From Acidobacteriota bacterium (GTDB taxonomy: Bacteria; Acidobacteriota; JAAYUB01): a stretch of 64,000 nucleotides of DNA. The notes under the pieces were generated by a model, which was not told the origin of the DNA, did not search any database, and was given only the letters and a program-made list of their open reading frames with translations. This document shows, piece after piece, positions 9,371 to 19,473 of this stretch. Made by a program: the position numbers and the translations under genes. The DNA is taken from NCBI GenBank assembly GCA_016935015.1, contig JAFGRT010000145.1, positions 1 to 64,000 of the forward strand, in the 5' to 3' direction. Within the stretch, counting starts at the first letter, position 1; each line of letters opens with the position of its first letter.

Positions 9371-9615
9371 ATGCGGGCGAAACCGGCCGTGCCGGACATA
9401 AACCTTTTCGTCATGATCGCCGCCGCTGTCTTCTATTATCGCCTCGGCCGGGCGGAATACGGCAGCGGCAGGGTCACCATGTCGGCCAGCGCGTGCTGTC
9501 CGTCATCGCCGGGTATGCCGGCGTGACGCTCATGGCTGTCCTCCTGCGGCAGATCGCCCTCTTCATTATGCTCATCGCCTGGAACTGGTTCTCCGGCCAC
9601 GATCCGCACGTTTAA
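9371..9615 (+). pseudogene. Small two-helix membrane protein broken by a -1 frameshift
   Basis: The frame starting at ATG 9371 encodes a first hydrophobic helix (INLFVMIAAAVFYY) and a connecting loop, then turns into nonsense and stops. The next frame encodes a second helix pair (VLSVIAGYAGVTLMAVLL and IALFIMLIAWNW) and stops at 9615. Adding a single G near 9491-9495 joins them into an 81-residue membrane protein with no internal stop. It may be a decaying gene, a programmed shift or a sequencing error. It begins 3 bp after the acetyltransferase stop, so it was probably co-transcribed with it. Function unknown. Confidence 0.6.
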
Positions 9616-9696
9616 TTCCGGGAAAACCTCCCCCTGACGGCACCCGCCCTCGGTCTGGTCCTGCACCGACCCTCCGGAAGAGACCGAAAAGTTTCA

Positions 9697-9725
9697 TTGA
9701 CAAAAAAAGCAACATGCTTTTAAAT
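9697..9725 (+). promoter_or_regulatory. Sigma-70-type promoter of the HD-GYP gene
   Basis: A consensus -35 TTGACA (9697-9702) and -10 TTAAAT (9720-9725) are separated by 17 bp. The surrounding AT-rich stretch contrasts with the GC-rich neighbourhood. The ATG of the HD-GYP gene follows at 9758. Confidence 0.65.
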
Positions 9726-9757
9726 AAAATCGACTTAACCAGAGGCTTGGGGTTTTC

Positions 9758-11293
9758 ATGGCGGAACAATTTCAATCTGTCTGCCTGGATGACAAGAAGA
9801 GTTCATCACGCAGTCATGTGTTTTTCATTCTCTTCTCCCTGACCCCCATCATCGGGGTGGCCGCCTTCGCCCTCATCTTCGTTTTTCCTCAACCGGCCGT
9901 CGCCGAATCGAACCTTTTCCGCTATATCTTTTTCGGTGTTCTCATGATGGTGCTGCTGGCTTCCGTCCTGGGCTACGGGTTGACCATGCGGCGGATCCGG
10001 CGGATGCAGTCAGCGGAACTGGTGCCGACCACCGAGTCCCTGCTGCTGGTCAAACTTTACATCTTTCAGTCCCTGATCCCCCTGGCCTGTCTGTCGCTGC
10101 TCCTGTTCATCTATCTGTTCCCCGAAATTGTCTCCGAGCGGACCAACCCCCTCAAACTGTACGTGCTCCTCGGCGCCATCGTGCTCTGTTTCGCCCTTTC
10201 CCTGCTGGGCTATTCCCTGTCCAAGCGGGACATGTCCGGCACCTTCCAGCAGCTCCGCGACTACACCGAAAAGGTGGACAACCTGAACAAGGTCTCCACG
10301 GCCATTTCCCAGGTCCACAATATGGACGAGGTCTACGCCCGCATCATTCAGGGCACGCAATCCCTGGTGCGGGCCGCTTCCTGTTACCTTTTCACCCTGG
10401 ATGAGACGGGCTGGGTGCTGCGCGAACAGCAGGGTCGGCCCTGGGAAAAGATTCCCGAAAAGGAGATCGGCAATCTGAAGGAGCTCCTGGCGAACATTCA
10501 GGAGGACAACCGGATCCAGTGCTTCGAATATGACCAGACGACCAACCGCAAAGTGCAGGCCATGATCGTTCCCTTCAGGGGGAGCGGCCAGTCTCAGGCC
10601 GCCATGCTGCTCATCGGCAAAAAAGAGACCGACGGCCACTTCAACCGGATGGATCTCAATATTCTCCAGTCGCTGACGCTGCAGGCGACCATCAGTATCG
10701 AGAATGCCGAATTCCGGGAAGTGCAGATCAACTATTTCACCCATACCATCGGATTGCTGGTCATGAGTCTGGAAGGCGAGATCGTCCCGCGTGATCATCT
10801 GCACAACGTGGCGCGTTTCGCCAGCATGATCTCCCGGCGACTCAATATTGAAGAGGACGAGCGGCGCGATATTTACTTCGCCGCCCTGCTGCATGACATC
10901 GGCATGCTGAAAATCCGGCGCGAGCTCATCACCCAGCCGAAGCACTACCGCCAGCACCCCATCCTGGGCGCGCGGCTGGTCGGTCGCATCATGCTTTGGA
11001 AGGACCTGGTCCCCATCATCCGTCATCACCATGAATACTTTGACGGCACCGGCTACCCGTACGGACTCATGGGGCCGGAAATCCCCCTGGCCGCCCGCAT
11101 CATCGGTATCGCCGAGGCTTTCGACGCCATGACCAACACCAATTCCTACCGTCCCTCCATGAGCTTCAGCGATGCCATGGAAGATCTTAAAAAATACAGC
11201 GGCACTCGATACGATCCCCGACTGGTGGAAATTTTTGAAGAGGAATTGCGCGCCAACGACCTGCTGCCCCCCATCGAGGCTACCTCAGAATAA
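9758..11293 (+). CDS. Membrane GAF/HD-GYP protein, probable c-di-GMP phosphodiesterase
   Basis: The 511-residue protein begins with about four transmembrane helices (residues 22-155). A linker and a GAF-like domain follow (about 175-325), then an HD-GYP domain (about 335-505). The metal-binding HDIG starts at His379 and the signature HHEYFDGTGYPYGL has its Asp at 429. All diagnostic residues are present, so it should hydrolyse cyclic di-GMP, sensing a membrane or cytoplasmic signal through the N-terminal part. It stands alone on its strand with its own promoter. Its last 14 bases overlap, tail to tail, the end of the SAM hydrolase gene. Confidence 0.93.
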   Translation: MAEQFQSVCLDDKKSSSRSHVFFILFSLTPIIGVAAFALIFVFPQPAVAESNLFRYIFFGVLMMVLLASVLGYGLTMRRIRRMQSAELVPTTESLLLVKLYIFQSLIPLACLSLLLFIYLFPEIVSERTNPLKLYVLLGAIVLCFALSLLGYSLSKRDMSGTFQQLRDYTEKVDNLNKVSTAISQVHNMDEVYARIIQGTQSLVRAASCYLFTLDETGWVLREQQGRPWEKIPEKEIGNLKELLANIQEDNRIQCFEYDQTTNRKVQAMIVPFRGSGQSQAAMLLIGKKETDGHFNRMDLNILQSLTLQATISIENAEFREVQINYFTHTIGLLVMSLEGEIVPRDHLHNVARFASMISRRLNIEEDERRDIYFAALLHDIGMLKIRRELITQPKHYRQHPILGARLVGRIMLWKDLVPIIRHHHEYFDGTGYPYGLMGPEIPLAARIIGIAEAFDAMTNTNSYRPSMSFSDAMEDLKKYSGTRYDPRLVEIFEEELRANDLLPPIEATSE

Positions 11294-12086
11294 CCCCTAC
11301 TTCGTTCCCCGGCGCCAGCTGCAGACGCTCGGCGGCCGAGGCGCCGTTGACGGCGATCTCATAATAGCCGAGACTCCCCAGGATCAGGAACGGCTCGTCC
11401 TCGGTCCGTTCGCAGTAAAACGTCCGCACCTGGCGGATTTCACCGCGCAAGGTCAGGATCCGGTTCACGGCCGGGTACCCGTTCTCGTCGCCGGGAATAT
11501 GGTCGGTCGTCAGATTGGTAATGGCATTGCCGAACGGATCGATGAAGAGGATCTCCCCCTTCCAGGCCTTCTCCTTGACCTGCACGGGCTCGGCAAACCG
11601 TTCGATCACGTATTCGCTGATGGGTTCACCGAACCGCCCCACATCCTGCACCTTGGCCAGCCATCCGGCCACCGGGGCGAAGATATCACGTCCGTGAAAG
11701 GTCCGGCTGGTGGGCTTGTTGAAGAAATGGTCTTCGGTGATTTCCACCACGTTATAGATTTCTTCGTGCTGAAAGATATAGCTCAGGACACCGTTGTCGG
11801 GGGCCAAAAAATAATGATTCTCGGTGGAAACGAGGATGGGAAGGCGATCGCTGCCCACGGTGGGATCCACCACCACGATGTGGATAGTGCCGTCCGGAAA
11901 GGAGGCAAAGCTGCAGCCGATGACCAGGGCGCCTTCCCGGATGTTACCGCGGCCGATCTCGTGCGTGTTGTCCACAACCACGACCTCCGGATTGGCCCGT
12001 AAAACGGCGCCCCGCATGGAGCCGGCGTACGGTCCGGACGTTCCGAAATCCGTAGTTAGTGTGACACAGCGGCGCGACTCGCCCAT
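11280..12086 (-). CDS. S-adenosyl-L-methionine hydrolase (SAM hydroxide adenosyltransferase, DUF62)
   Basis: The 268-residue protein belongs to the DUF62/chlorinase-fluorinase fold family. It starts with the characteristic LTTDFG, contains VVVDPTVGSDR and later FHGRDIFAPVA. The family's Asp-Arg-His active set is visible as Asp74, Arg81 and His131, which favours water/hydroxide as nucleophile and breakdown of SAM to adenosine and methionine. The length is normal. A GGGAGGGTAAGG ribosome site precedes the ATG. It lies 69 bp downstream of the acidic protein gene in the same direction and could be on the same transcript. Confidence 0.93.
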   Translation of the reverse strand: MGESRRCVTLTTDFGTSGPYAGSMRGAVLRANPEVVVVDNTHEIGRGNIREGALVIGCSFASFPDGTIHIVVVDPTVGSDRLPILVSTENHYFLAPDNGVLSYIFQHEEIYNVVEITEDHFFNKPTSRTFHGRDIFAPVAGWLAKVQDVGRFGEPISEYVIERFAEPVQVKEKAWKGEILFIDPFGNAITNLTTDHIPGDENGYPAVNRILTLRGEIRQVRTFYCERTEDEPFLILGSLGYYEIAVNGASAAERLQLAPGNEVGVILR

Positions 12087-12155
12087 GCCTTACCCTCCCG
12101 GGGAGTATTGGGGAAAGACCATCACTGGGTGTGGAAATTTGCTCAGAACAGGGCC

Positions 12156-12674
12156 TCAGTTCCAATCATCATAATCGTAGTCATCGGACTCGTAATCCAG
12201 ATATTCATCATCATCGGCATCGAAGTCATCGTCATCTTCGAGCCAGTCTTCGTCTTCGAATTCGTCGTCTTCCTCGCTCTCTTCGTCCTCAACCTCATCA
12301 TCTTCTTCCTCTTCCTCTTCCCCTTCCACTTCCCCTTCTTCTTCCCCTTCTTCTTCCCCTTCCTCGTCCTCGATTTCCTCGTCGTCCTCAAATTCCAGTT
12401 CGTCCTCGAAATCCTCATCCTCGAACTCGTCCTCGTCTTCCCACTCCTCCAGATCCTCCTCGTCCAGATCCTCTTCGTCCAGGAGGTCGTCCTCCAGGTC
12501 ATCGTCCCAATCGGTGTCCTCTTCCTCCCAGTCGTCCTCTATTTCTTCCCAGTCCTCCAGATCATCCATGGCATCGTCCAACTCATCCATTTCATCCGGA
12601 ACCTCCGGCAAATTTTCAAATTCGTCATCATCCGACAGTATGATCACAGGAGGTTGTTCAGGTCGTTCGTTCAT
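12156..12674 (-). CDS. Hyper-acidic low-complexity protein
   Basis: The 172-residue protein is about two-thirds Asp and Glu, with one Arg and no Lys. The remaining residues are mostly Trp, Phe, Tyr, Leu and Gly, spaced among acidic runs. The first 20 residues (MNERPEQPPVIILSDDDEF) are less biased. I chose the ATG at 12674 because AGAAGGAACC precedes it; a longer in-frame reading to 12716 lacks a ribosome site. A promoter at 12731-12759 and an extended stop-free frame support expression. No domain is recognisable. It could be a polyanionic chaperone-like or cation-binding tail protein, but nothing proves this. The gene sits between a PP2C-type phosphatase and SAM hydrolase. Confidence 0.75.
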   Translation of the reverse strand: MNERPEQPPVIILSDDDEFENLPEVPDEMDELDDAMDDLEDWEEIEDDWEEEDTDWDDDLEDDLLDEEDLDEEDLEEWEDEDEFEDEDFEDELEFEDDEEIEDEEGEEEGEEEGEVEGEEEEEEDDEVEDEESEEDDEFEDEDWLEDDDDFDADDDEYLDYESDDYDYDDWN

Positions 12675-12730
12675 GGTTCCTTCTGATTTCACCTGCATAA
12701 GACACCCTTTAGTCACAAATTTTTAATCCA

Positions 12731-12759
12731 ATTGTTGGGCAAAGAAAAGCAAATGTCAA
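12731..12759 (-). promoter_or_regulatory. Promoter of the hyper-acidic protein gene
   Basis: On the minus strand a consensus -35 TTGACA (12754-12759) and -10 AACAAT (12731-12736) are separated by 17 bp. The -35 box overlaps the last codons of the upstream phosphatase gene. Confidence 0.6.
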
Positions 12760-14426
12760 CAGCTTTTTTTCTCGTCCCTTTTGAGGGCAATCATCGTCAG
12801 ATCATCATGTTGAGGCTGCTGTTCACGGTACTTGTCGGCGTCGTCCAGGAGGGCCCGACAGAGGTCAGCCGGAGACAGATAACGCTGCCGTTTCAGGAAA
12901 TCCACGATGGCCTCCTTGCCCATCATTTCCCCCGCCGCATTGCTGATTTCGCTTAGGCCGTCGGTGAACAAAAACACCAGATCACCGGGTTCCAGCTGGG
13001 ATTCGCCCACGTCATACGTGGCCGCGGGCGAGACGCCGAGCAGCAAGCCGCCCTCCGTCAACCGGGTGACGTCGCCCGCCGCGTTCACCAGGAGGCCTTC
13101 CTCATGACCGGCGTTGACGAAGTGCATTCGCCCGGTAGCCGTCTCATAGCACAGGGCGAACATGGTGATGAAGAACTGACCCTCGCACAAGTTGTGGATG
13201 TAGAGATTCACCCGCCCGGCCACCTCATCGAGCGGCATGGCCGCGCTGCATAACGTGCTCAGATAGGCATGCAACGAGGCCGTGAGCAGGGCGGCGGCCG
13301 TCCCCTTGCCCATGACATCGGCGATGACGAACAGGTAGCGCTCGCCGTCGGCCAGGGGGAAGACGTGATAGTAATCACCGCCCAGCTTCAGGCAGGTGAT
13401 GTACTGCATTTCCACATCCAGGCCGGGAATGGACTGGAACCGGGACGGCAACAGGAATTTCTGCACATCCGAGGCGAATTCCAGCTCCTTCTCCATGGCC
13501 TTTTTCTTGAGCAGCTCCTGCACGTACAGGTAATTCTCGTATTTCATGGTCACCAAATTGGCGATGGACGTCAGGAGCCGCAGGTTGTGCTCGTTGAACG
13601 ATCGCTCCTGGACATGGCTGTCCAGATAAATGAGGCCGAACGTGCGGTCGCCGTTCCAAAGGGGCACGCACATAACGGCCTTGATCCCCTGAACGATGAT
13701 ACTTTCGGCCCCCTCCAGCATGGGATCCAGGGCCACATTGCACGTCAGGACCGCCGTCTTCTCCTCGATGATCTTGCGGCGAATGGTGTTGCCGAACTGA
13801 ATGATGTCGGCGGAATCCTGGTCGTCGCGCAGGTCGGCGGTGCGGACGGCTTTCATGACCAGTTCATCTTCTTCTAGAATCATGAGGCAGCCGCGACGGG
13901 CGGGAATAACGGTAAAGATCAGATCCAGGCAATCCTGGAACAACCGGTCCAGGTCCGACTGGTTCAGGAGCGAGGCGGCGATGTCCTGCAGCACGGCCAG
14001 CCGCTTGGTTTCCTCGGCGCTGAGATCTTTGCGCCCGTCGGCCGCCCAGTACTCTTCCATATCGCGGACGGATATGGCGCAGGTCATGGAGGAGATATCC
14101 GAACTGCCGGGCCGGCTCGCAGCCGGCCGGGCCAGCTGCACTGCCAAGCGGGTATTGCCGATGGTGATCACATCACCGCTTGCGAGCAACACCGGGGCTT
14201 CAACCAGCTCTTCGTTAATCTTGCTGCCGTTACGACTACCCAGATCCTGTAAAATCAGGTCGCCGTCGCGGGCGTGTATCCGGGCATGAACTTTGGATAC
14301 ACTGGCGTCGTTGAGCAGTTGCAGATCATTGGAACGGTGACGGCCGATCAGAATCTCATCCCGTTGTTCATCGAACCGGTAATGATGCGCCTCATCACCG
14401 ATCATCAGGCTGAATTCAATGGTCAT
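12756..14426 (-). CDS. FHA-GAF-SpoIIE protein phosphatase
   Basis: The 556-residue protein has an N-terminal FHA domain (residues about 1-100; motifs LIGRHRSNDLQL, VSKVHARI, LGSRNGSKIN) that should bind phosphothreonine. A GAF domain follows (about 145-300), then a short coiled linker and a SpoIIE/RsbU-type PP2C phosphatase (about 320-556; DVMGKGTAAALLTASL, FVNAGHEEGLL, LFTDGLSE). The metal-binding acidic residues are present. Proteins of this layout usually act in partner-switching control of sigma factors or in Ser/Thr-kinase signalling. No anti-sigma kinase or antagonist lies beside it. It is 165 bp downstream of clpB in the same direction. Confidence 0.93.
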   Translation of the reverse strand: MTIEFSLMIGDEAHHYRFDEQRDEILIGRHRSNDLQLLNDASVSKVHARIHARDGDLILQDLGSRNGSKINEELVEAPVLLASGDVITIGNTRLAVQLARPAASRPGSSDISSMTCAISVRDMEEYWAADGRKDLSAEETKRLAVLQDIAASLLNQSDLDRLFQDCLDLIFTVIPARRGCLMILEEDELVMKAVRTADLRDDQDSADIIQFGNTIRRKIIEEKTAVLTCNVALDPMLEGAESIIVQGIKAVMCVPLWNGDRTFGLIYLDSHVQERSFNEHNLRLLTSIANLVTMKYENYLYVQELLKKKAMEKELEFASDVQKFLLPSRFQSIPGLDVEMQYITCLKLGGDYYHVFPLADGERYLFVIADVMGKGTAAALLTASLHAYLSTLCSAAMPLDEVAGRVNLYIHNLCEGQFFITMFALCYETATGRMHFVNAGHEEGLLVNAAGDVTRLTEGGLLLGVSPAATYDVGESQLEPGDLVFLFTDGLSEISNAAGEMMGKEAIVDFLKRQRYLSPADLCRALLDDADKYREQQPQHDDLTMIALKRDEKKSC

Positions 14427-14556
14427 GGTATTCTTCCGCCTTCATTATGATGGCTGGCTTTCAGCGTGTCAATGGGAATTCGAAACGGCGTGCCGGGTGC
14501 CGGAATCCCCTTTATTGACGGGCGATTCGTAAAATCGACGACCCGGGAGTGGGGAG

Positions 14557-14585
14557 CGCCGGCCCCAGCGCAAACAGGGCCGGCG
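14557..14585. other. Strong inverted repeat downstream of clpB
   Basis: Nine-base arms CGCCGGCCC and GGGCCGGCG flank an 11 nt loop. No T-run follows on the minus strand, so it is not a classical intrinsic terminator. It may stabilise the clpB 3' end or pause transcription. Confidence 0.4.
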
Positions 14586-14591
14586 TACAGG

Positions 14592-17234
<2,643 letters not shown>

Positions 17235-17291
17235 TCCGTTCCTCCATTTTCCTTGCACCGGTGGTGACCGCTCCGGCGACGGGCCGGGGGT

Positions 17292-17804
17292 TTATTCATC
17301 CTTCACCACTTGCACCAGCGCCGGCCGGATCAGCCGGTCATTCAGTGTGTAGCCGTACTTGTACACCCGGGTCACGCTCAGCGGCGGGGTATCTGCGTCT
17401 TCCACGACATCGAGCACCTCGTGGGCCGCCGGATCGAACGTCTCGCCGGCGGGATCGATGCGCTCCACGCCATGGGCCCGCAACACATCCTGCAGCTGCC
17501 GGTAGATGGCCTGCACCCCGGCGCTGATAAATGAATCCGTATCGGGCGGCAGGTGCTCCAGCGACAGACGGAAGCTGTCCAGCACGTCCAACAAATCGAG
17601 CACCAGTTTTTTCTTCTCTTCCAGCCGTTCCTCGGCCATATGGGCCGATGTCCGGCGGCGATAGTTCTCAAAATCGGCCAGCAGACGGAGTTCGCGATCC
17701 GCCGCCTTCTGCAAGGCTTCCTCCAACTGGCCGAGCTTTTCCTCGCCGGCAAGCCCCGGGTGGTCTTCGGGAATCATGGCTTCGGCGTTCCGCTGATCTG
17801 TCAT
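17292..17804 (-). CDS. grpE: GrpE nucleotide-exchange factor
   Basis: From ATG 17804 the protein is 170 residues, normal for GrpE. It has an acidic N-terminus, a long helix (QLEEALQKAADRELRLLADFENYRRRT) and a C-terminal beta domain (GVERIDPAGETFDPAAHEVL, VYKYGYTLNDRLIRPALVQV). It releases ADP from DnaK. Longer in-frame readings exist up to 17945, but the predicted transcription start lies near 17858, inside them, so they are unlikely. The pairing grpE-clpB without dnaK/dnaJ is less common than the usual hrcA-grpE-dnaK order. Confidence 0.95.
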   Translation of the reverse strand: MTDQRNAEAMIPEDHPGLAGEEKLGQLEEALQKAADRELRLLADFENYRRRTSAHMAEERLEEKKKLVLDLLDVLDSFRLSLEHLPPDTDSFISAGVQAIYRQLQDVLRAHGVERIDPAGETFDPAAHEVLDVVEDADTPPLSVTRVYKYGYTLNDRLIRPALVQVVKDE

Positions 17805-17869
17805 CCTCTCGCTCCTTTCTTCCGGCATGGGGTGCGGCCGGTTACCGGCGTATGCTCCACTAGCAAAGC

Positions 17870-17885
17870 TGCAAGATCCGTGCCA
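17870..17885 (-). promoter_or_regulatory. Consensus sigma-54 promoter upstream of grpE-clpB
   Basis: Minus-strand TGGCACGGATCTTGCA matches the RpoN consensus TGGCACRNNNNTTGCW at every defined position. The predicted start, about 12 nt past the GC, leaves a leader of roughly 54 nt before the grpE ATG. No CIRCE element is seen upstream of grpE. Confidence 0.85.
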
Positions 17886-17947
17886 GAAATACATTTTTCT
17901 TTCCTGCTGATATAAAAGAGGTTTGACTTTGCAGCCGGCGGACAAAG

Positions 17948-18005
17948 TGGAGAAATTTTCTCCAGTGATACATAAACTTTGCCGTCACCGCCGGAATACG
18001 ATTCC
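17948..18005. promoter_or_regulatory. Two palindromes upstream of the grpE sigma-54 promoter
   Basis: Positions 17948-17964 form TGGAGAAATTTTCTCCA, a perfect dyad around one base. Positions 17993-18005 form GGAAT-N3-ATTCC. They lie about 65-120 bp upstream of the -24 box, where enhancer sites for a sigma-54 activator are expected. The two dyads differ in sequence, so they may bind different proteins; one could also serve the divergent trmFO gene. Confidence 0.5.
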
Positions 18006-18072
18006 ATAAAGAGCGCATCAAAAAGCGGGAACAGGCAAACGGCCAGCCGGCGGAAAGGATGCGGAACAGGCG

Positions 18073-19413
18073 ATGAACCAGGCGCGTGTCATCCAGGTAA
18101 TCGGGGCCGGACTGGCCGGTTGCGAGGCCGCCCTGCAGCTGGCGGACCGGGGTTACCCGGTGGAGCTGTGGGAGATGCGGCCCGAGGCCATGACCCCGGC
18201 CCATCAGACCGGCGATCCGGCGGAACTGGTCTGTTCCAACTCCCTGAAATCCGAGGCGCCCGGCTCGGCGCCCTACCTGCTGAAGGAGGAATTGCGCCGG
18301 CTGGGGAGTCGGCTTCTGCAGGCGGCCGACCGGTGCCGTGTACCCGCCGGCCAGGCCCTGGCCGTGGACCGCCGTCTTTTCTCCCGTCACGTCGCTGACG
18401 CACTGGCGGCACGGCCCCATATCCGGCTGGTCCGGCAGGAAGCCCGGCGGATTCCCGATACACGGCCGGTTATTTTGGCCACGGGCCCCCTCACTTCCGA
18501 CACCCTGGCCGCCCATCTCCAGACGGAAGGAAGTGGCGCACATCTCTATTTTTACGACGCCATCAGTCCCGTCATCGCCTGGGACTCCCTCGATTTCAGC
18601 GTGGCCTGGGCCGCCTCGCGCTATGGCAAGGGGGGCGATGACTACATCAACTGCCCTTTGGACCGGCCGGCCTACCTGGCGTTTTACGAAGCCCTGGTCG
18701 GGGCCGAGGAGTACCCCCTGCGCGATTTCGAGCAAGCCATCTATTTCGAGGGCTGCTTGCCCATCGAGGAGCTGGCCCGGCGCGGCGTGGACACCCTCCG
18801 TTTCGGCCCCATGAAACCGGTAGGGCTGGTCGACCCGCGTACCGGCCGTGAACCATACGCCGCCGTGCAGTTGCGCCGGGAATCCCTCCTCACCGACGCC
18901 TGCAATATGGTGGGCTTTCAGAACCATCTCCGTTTCGGCGAACAGCGACGCGTCTTCCGGCTGATTCCTGGCCTTCAGCGCGCCGAATTCGTGCGCTACG
19001 GCCAGATGCATCGCAACACCTACCTCAACGCACCACGGCTGCTGACGCCCGCTCTCGAATTCCGCGCCCGGCCCGGTCTTTTCATCGCCGGCCAGCTGTG
19101 CGGCCTGGAAGGCTACGTGGAAGCCATCGCCACCGGCCTGCTGGCGTCACTGCAGGTTCACCGCCGGCTGCAGGATCTACCGCCCTTGCTGTTTCCGCGC
19201 CAGACAGCCCTGGGCAGCCTGCAACATTTCCTGGAACATGCCGATCCGGAGGATTACCAGCCCGTCAACATGACCTTCTCCCTGCTGCCCCCTCCCCCGC
19301 CCGAATTGAAGCGCCGGTTTCGGAAAAAATCCGACCGCAACGCCCGACGGGTCGAACAGATCCTGCAGGATTTCGAAAAATTCATCCACGCCGCGGATCT
19401 CACCGTATCTTAG
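18073..19413 (+). CDS. trmFO: TrmFO, folate/FAD-dependent tRNA (uracil-54-C5) methyltransferase
   Basis: The 446-residue flavoprotein begins with a dinucleotide-binding motif IGAGLAGCEAALQLADRG and the family signature LWEMRP. It continues with QTGDPAELVCSNSLKSE, YFEGCLPIEELARRG, RFGPMKPVGL and GQLCGLEGYVEAIATG, all typical of TrmFO (GidA-like). It methylates U54 of tRNA to ribothymidine using methylenetetrahydrofolate and FAD. Length is normal. It is divergent from grpE. Confidence 0.96.
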   Translation: MNQARVIQVIGAGLAGCEAALQLADRGYPVELWEMRPEAMTPAHQTGDPAELVCSNSLKSEAPGSAPYLLKEELRRLGSRLLQAADRCRVPAGQALAVDRRLFSRHVADALAARPHIRLVRQEARRIPDTRPVILATGPLTSDTLAAHLQTEGSGAHLYFYDAISPVIAWDSLDFSVAWAASRYGKGGDDYINCPLDRPAYLAFYEALVGAEEYPLRDFEQAIYFEGCLPIEELARRGVDTLRFGPMKPVGLVDPRTGREPYAAVQLRRESLLTDACNMVGFQNHLRFGEQRRVFRLIPGLQRAEFVRYGQMHRNTYLNAPRLLTPALEFRARPGLFIAGQLCGLEGYVEAIATGLLASLQVHRRLQDLPPLLFPRQTALGSLQHFLEHADPEDYQPVNMTFSLLPPPPPELKRRFRKKSDRNARRVEQILQDFEKFIHAADLTVS

Positions 19414-19473
19414 CTTGCATTCCCGGCCCAAAAAGGTATCATAGTCGACTTTAACCTGCCGGGGAGCGGCCTG

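Noticed and set aside
9371-9525. Reading the TGA after the first part of the small membrane protein as selenocysteine
   Set aside because: Continuing in that frame gives no hydrophobic helix, whereas a one-base shift restores one; no SECIS-like hairpin was seen.
12108-12686. Hydrophobic plus-strand frame opposite the acidic gene
   Set aside because: The Phe/Leu/Ile-rich reading is the complement of GAA/GAT-rich codons; it has no ribosome site, and the acidic frame has promoter and Shine-Dalgarno.
17804-17945. Longer GrpE start (217 residues)
   Set aside because: It would place the consensus sigma-54 promoter inside the coding region and adds a Cys/Tyr-rich segment foreign to GrpE.
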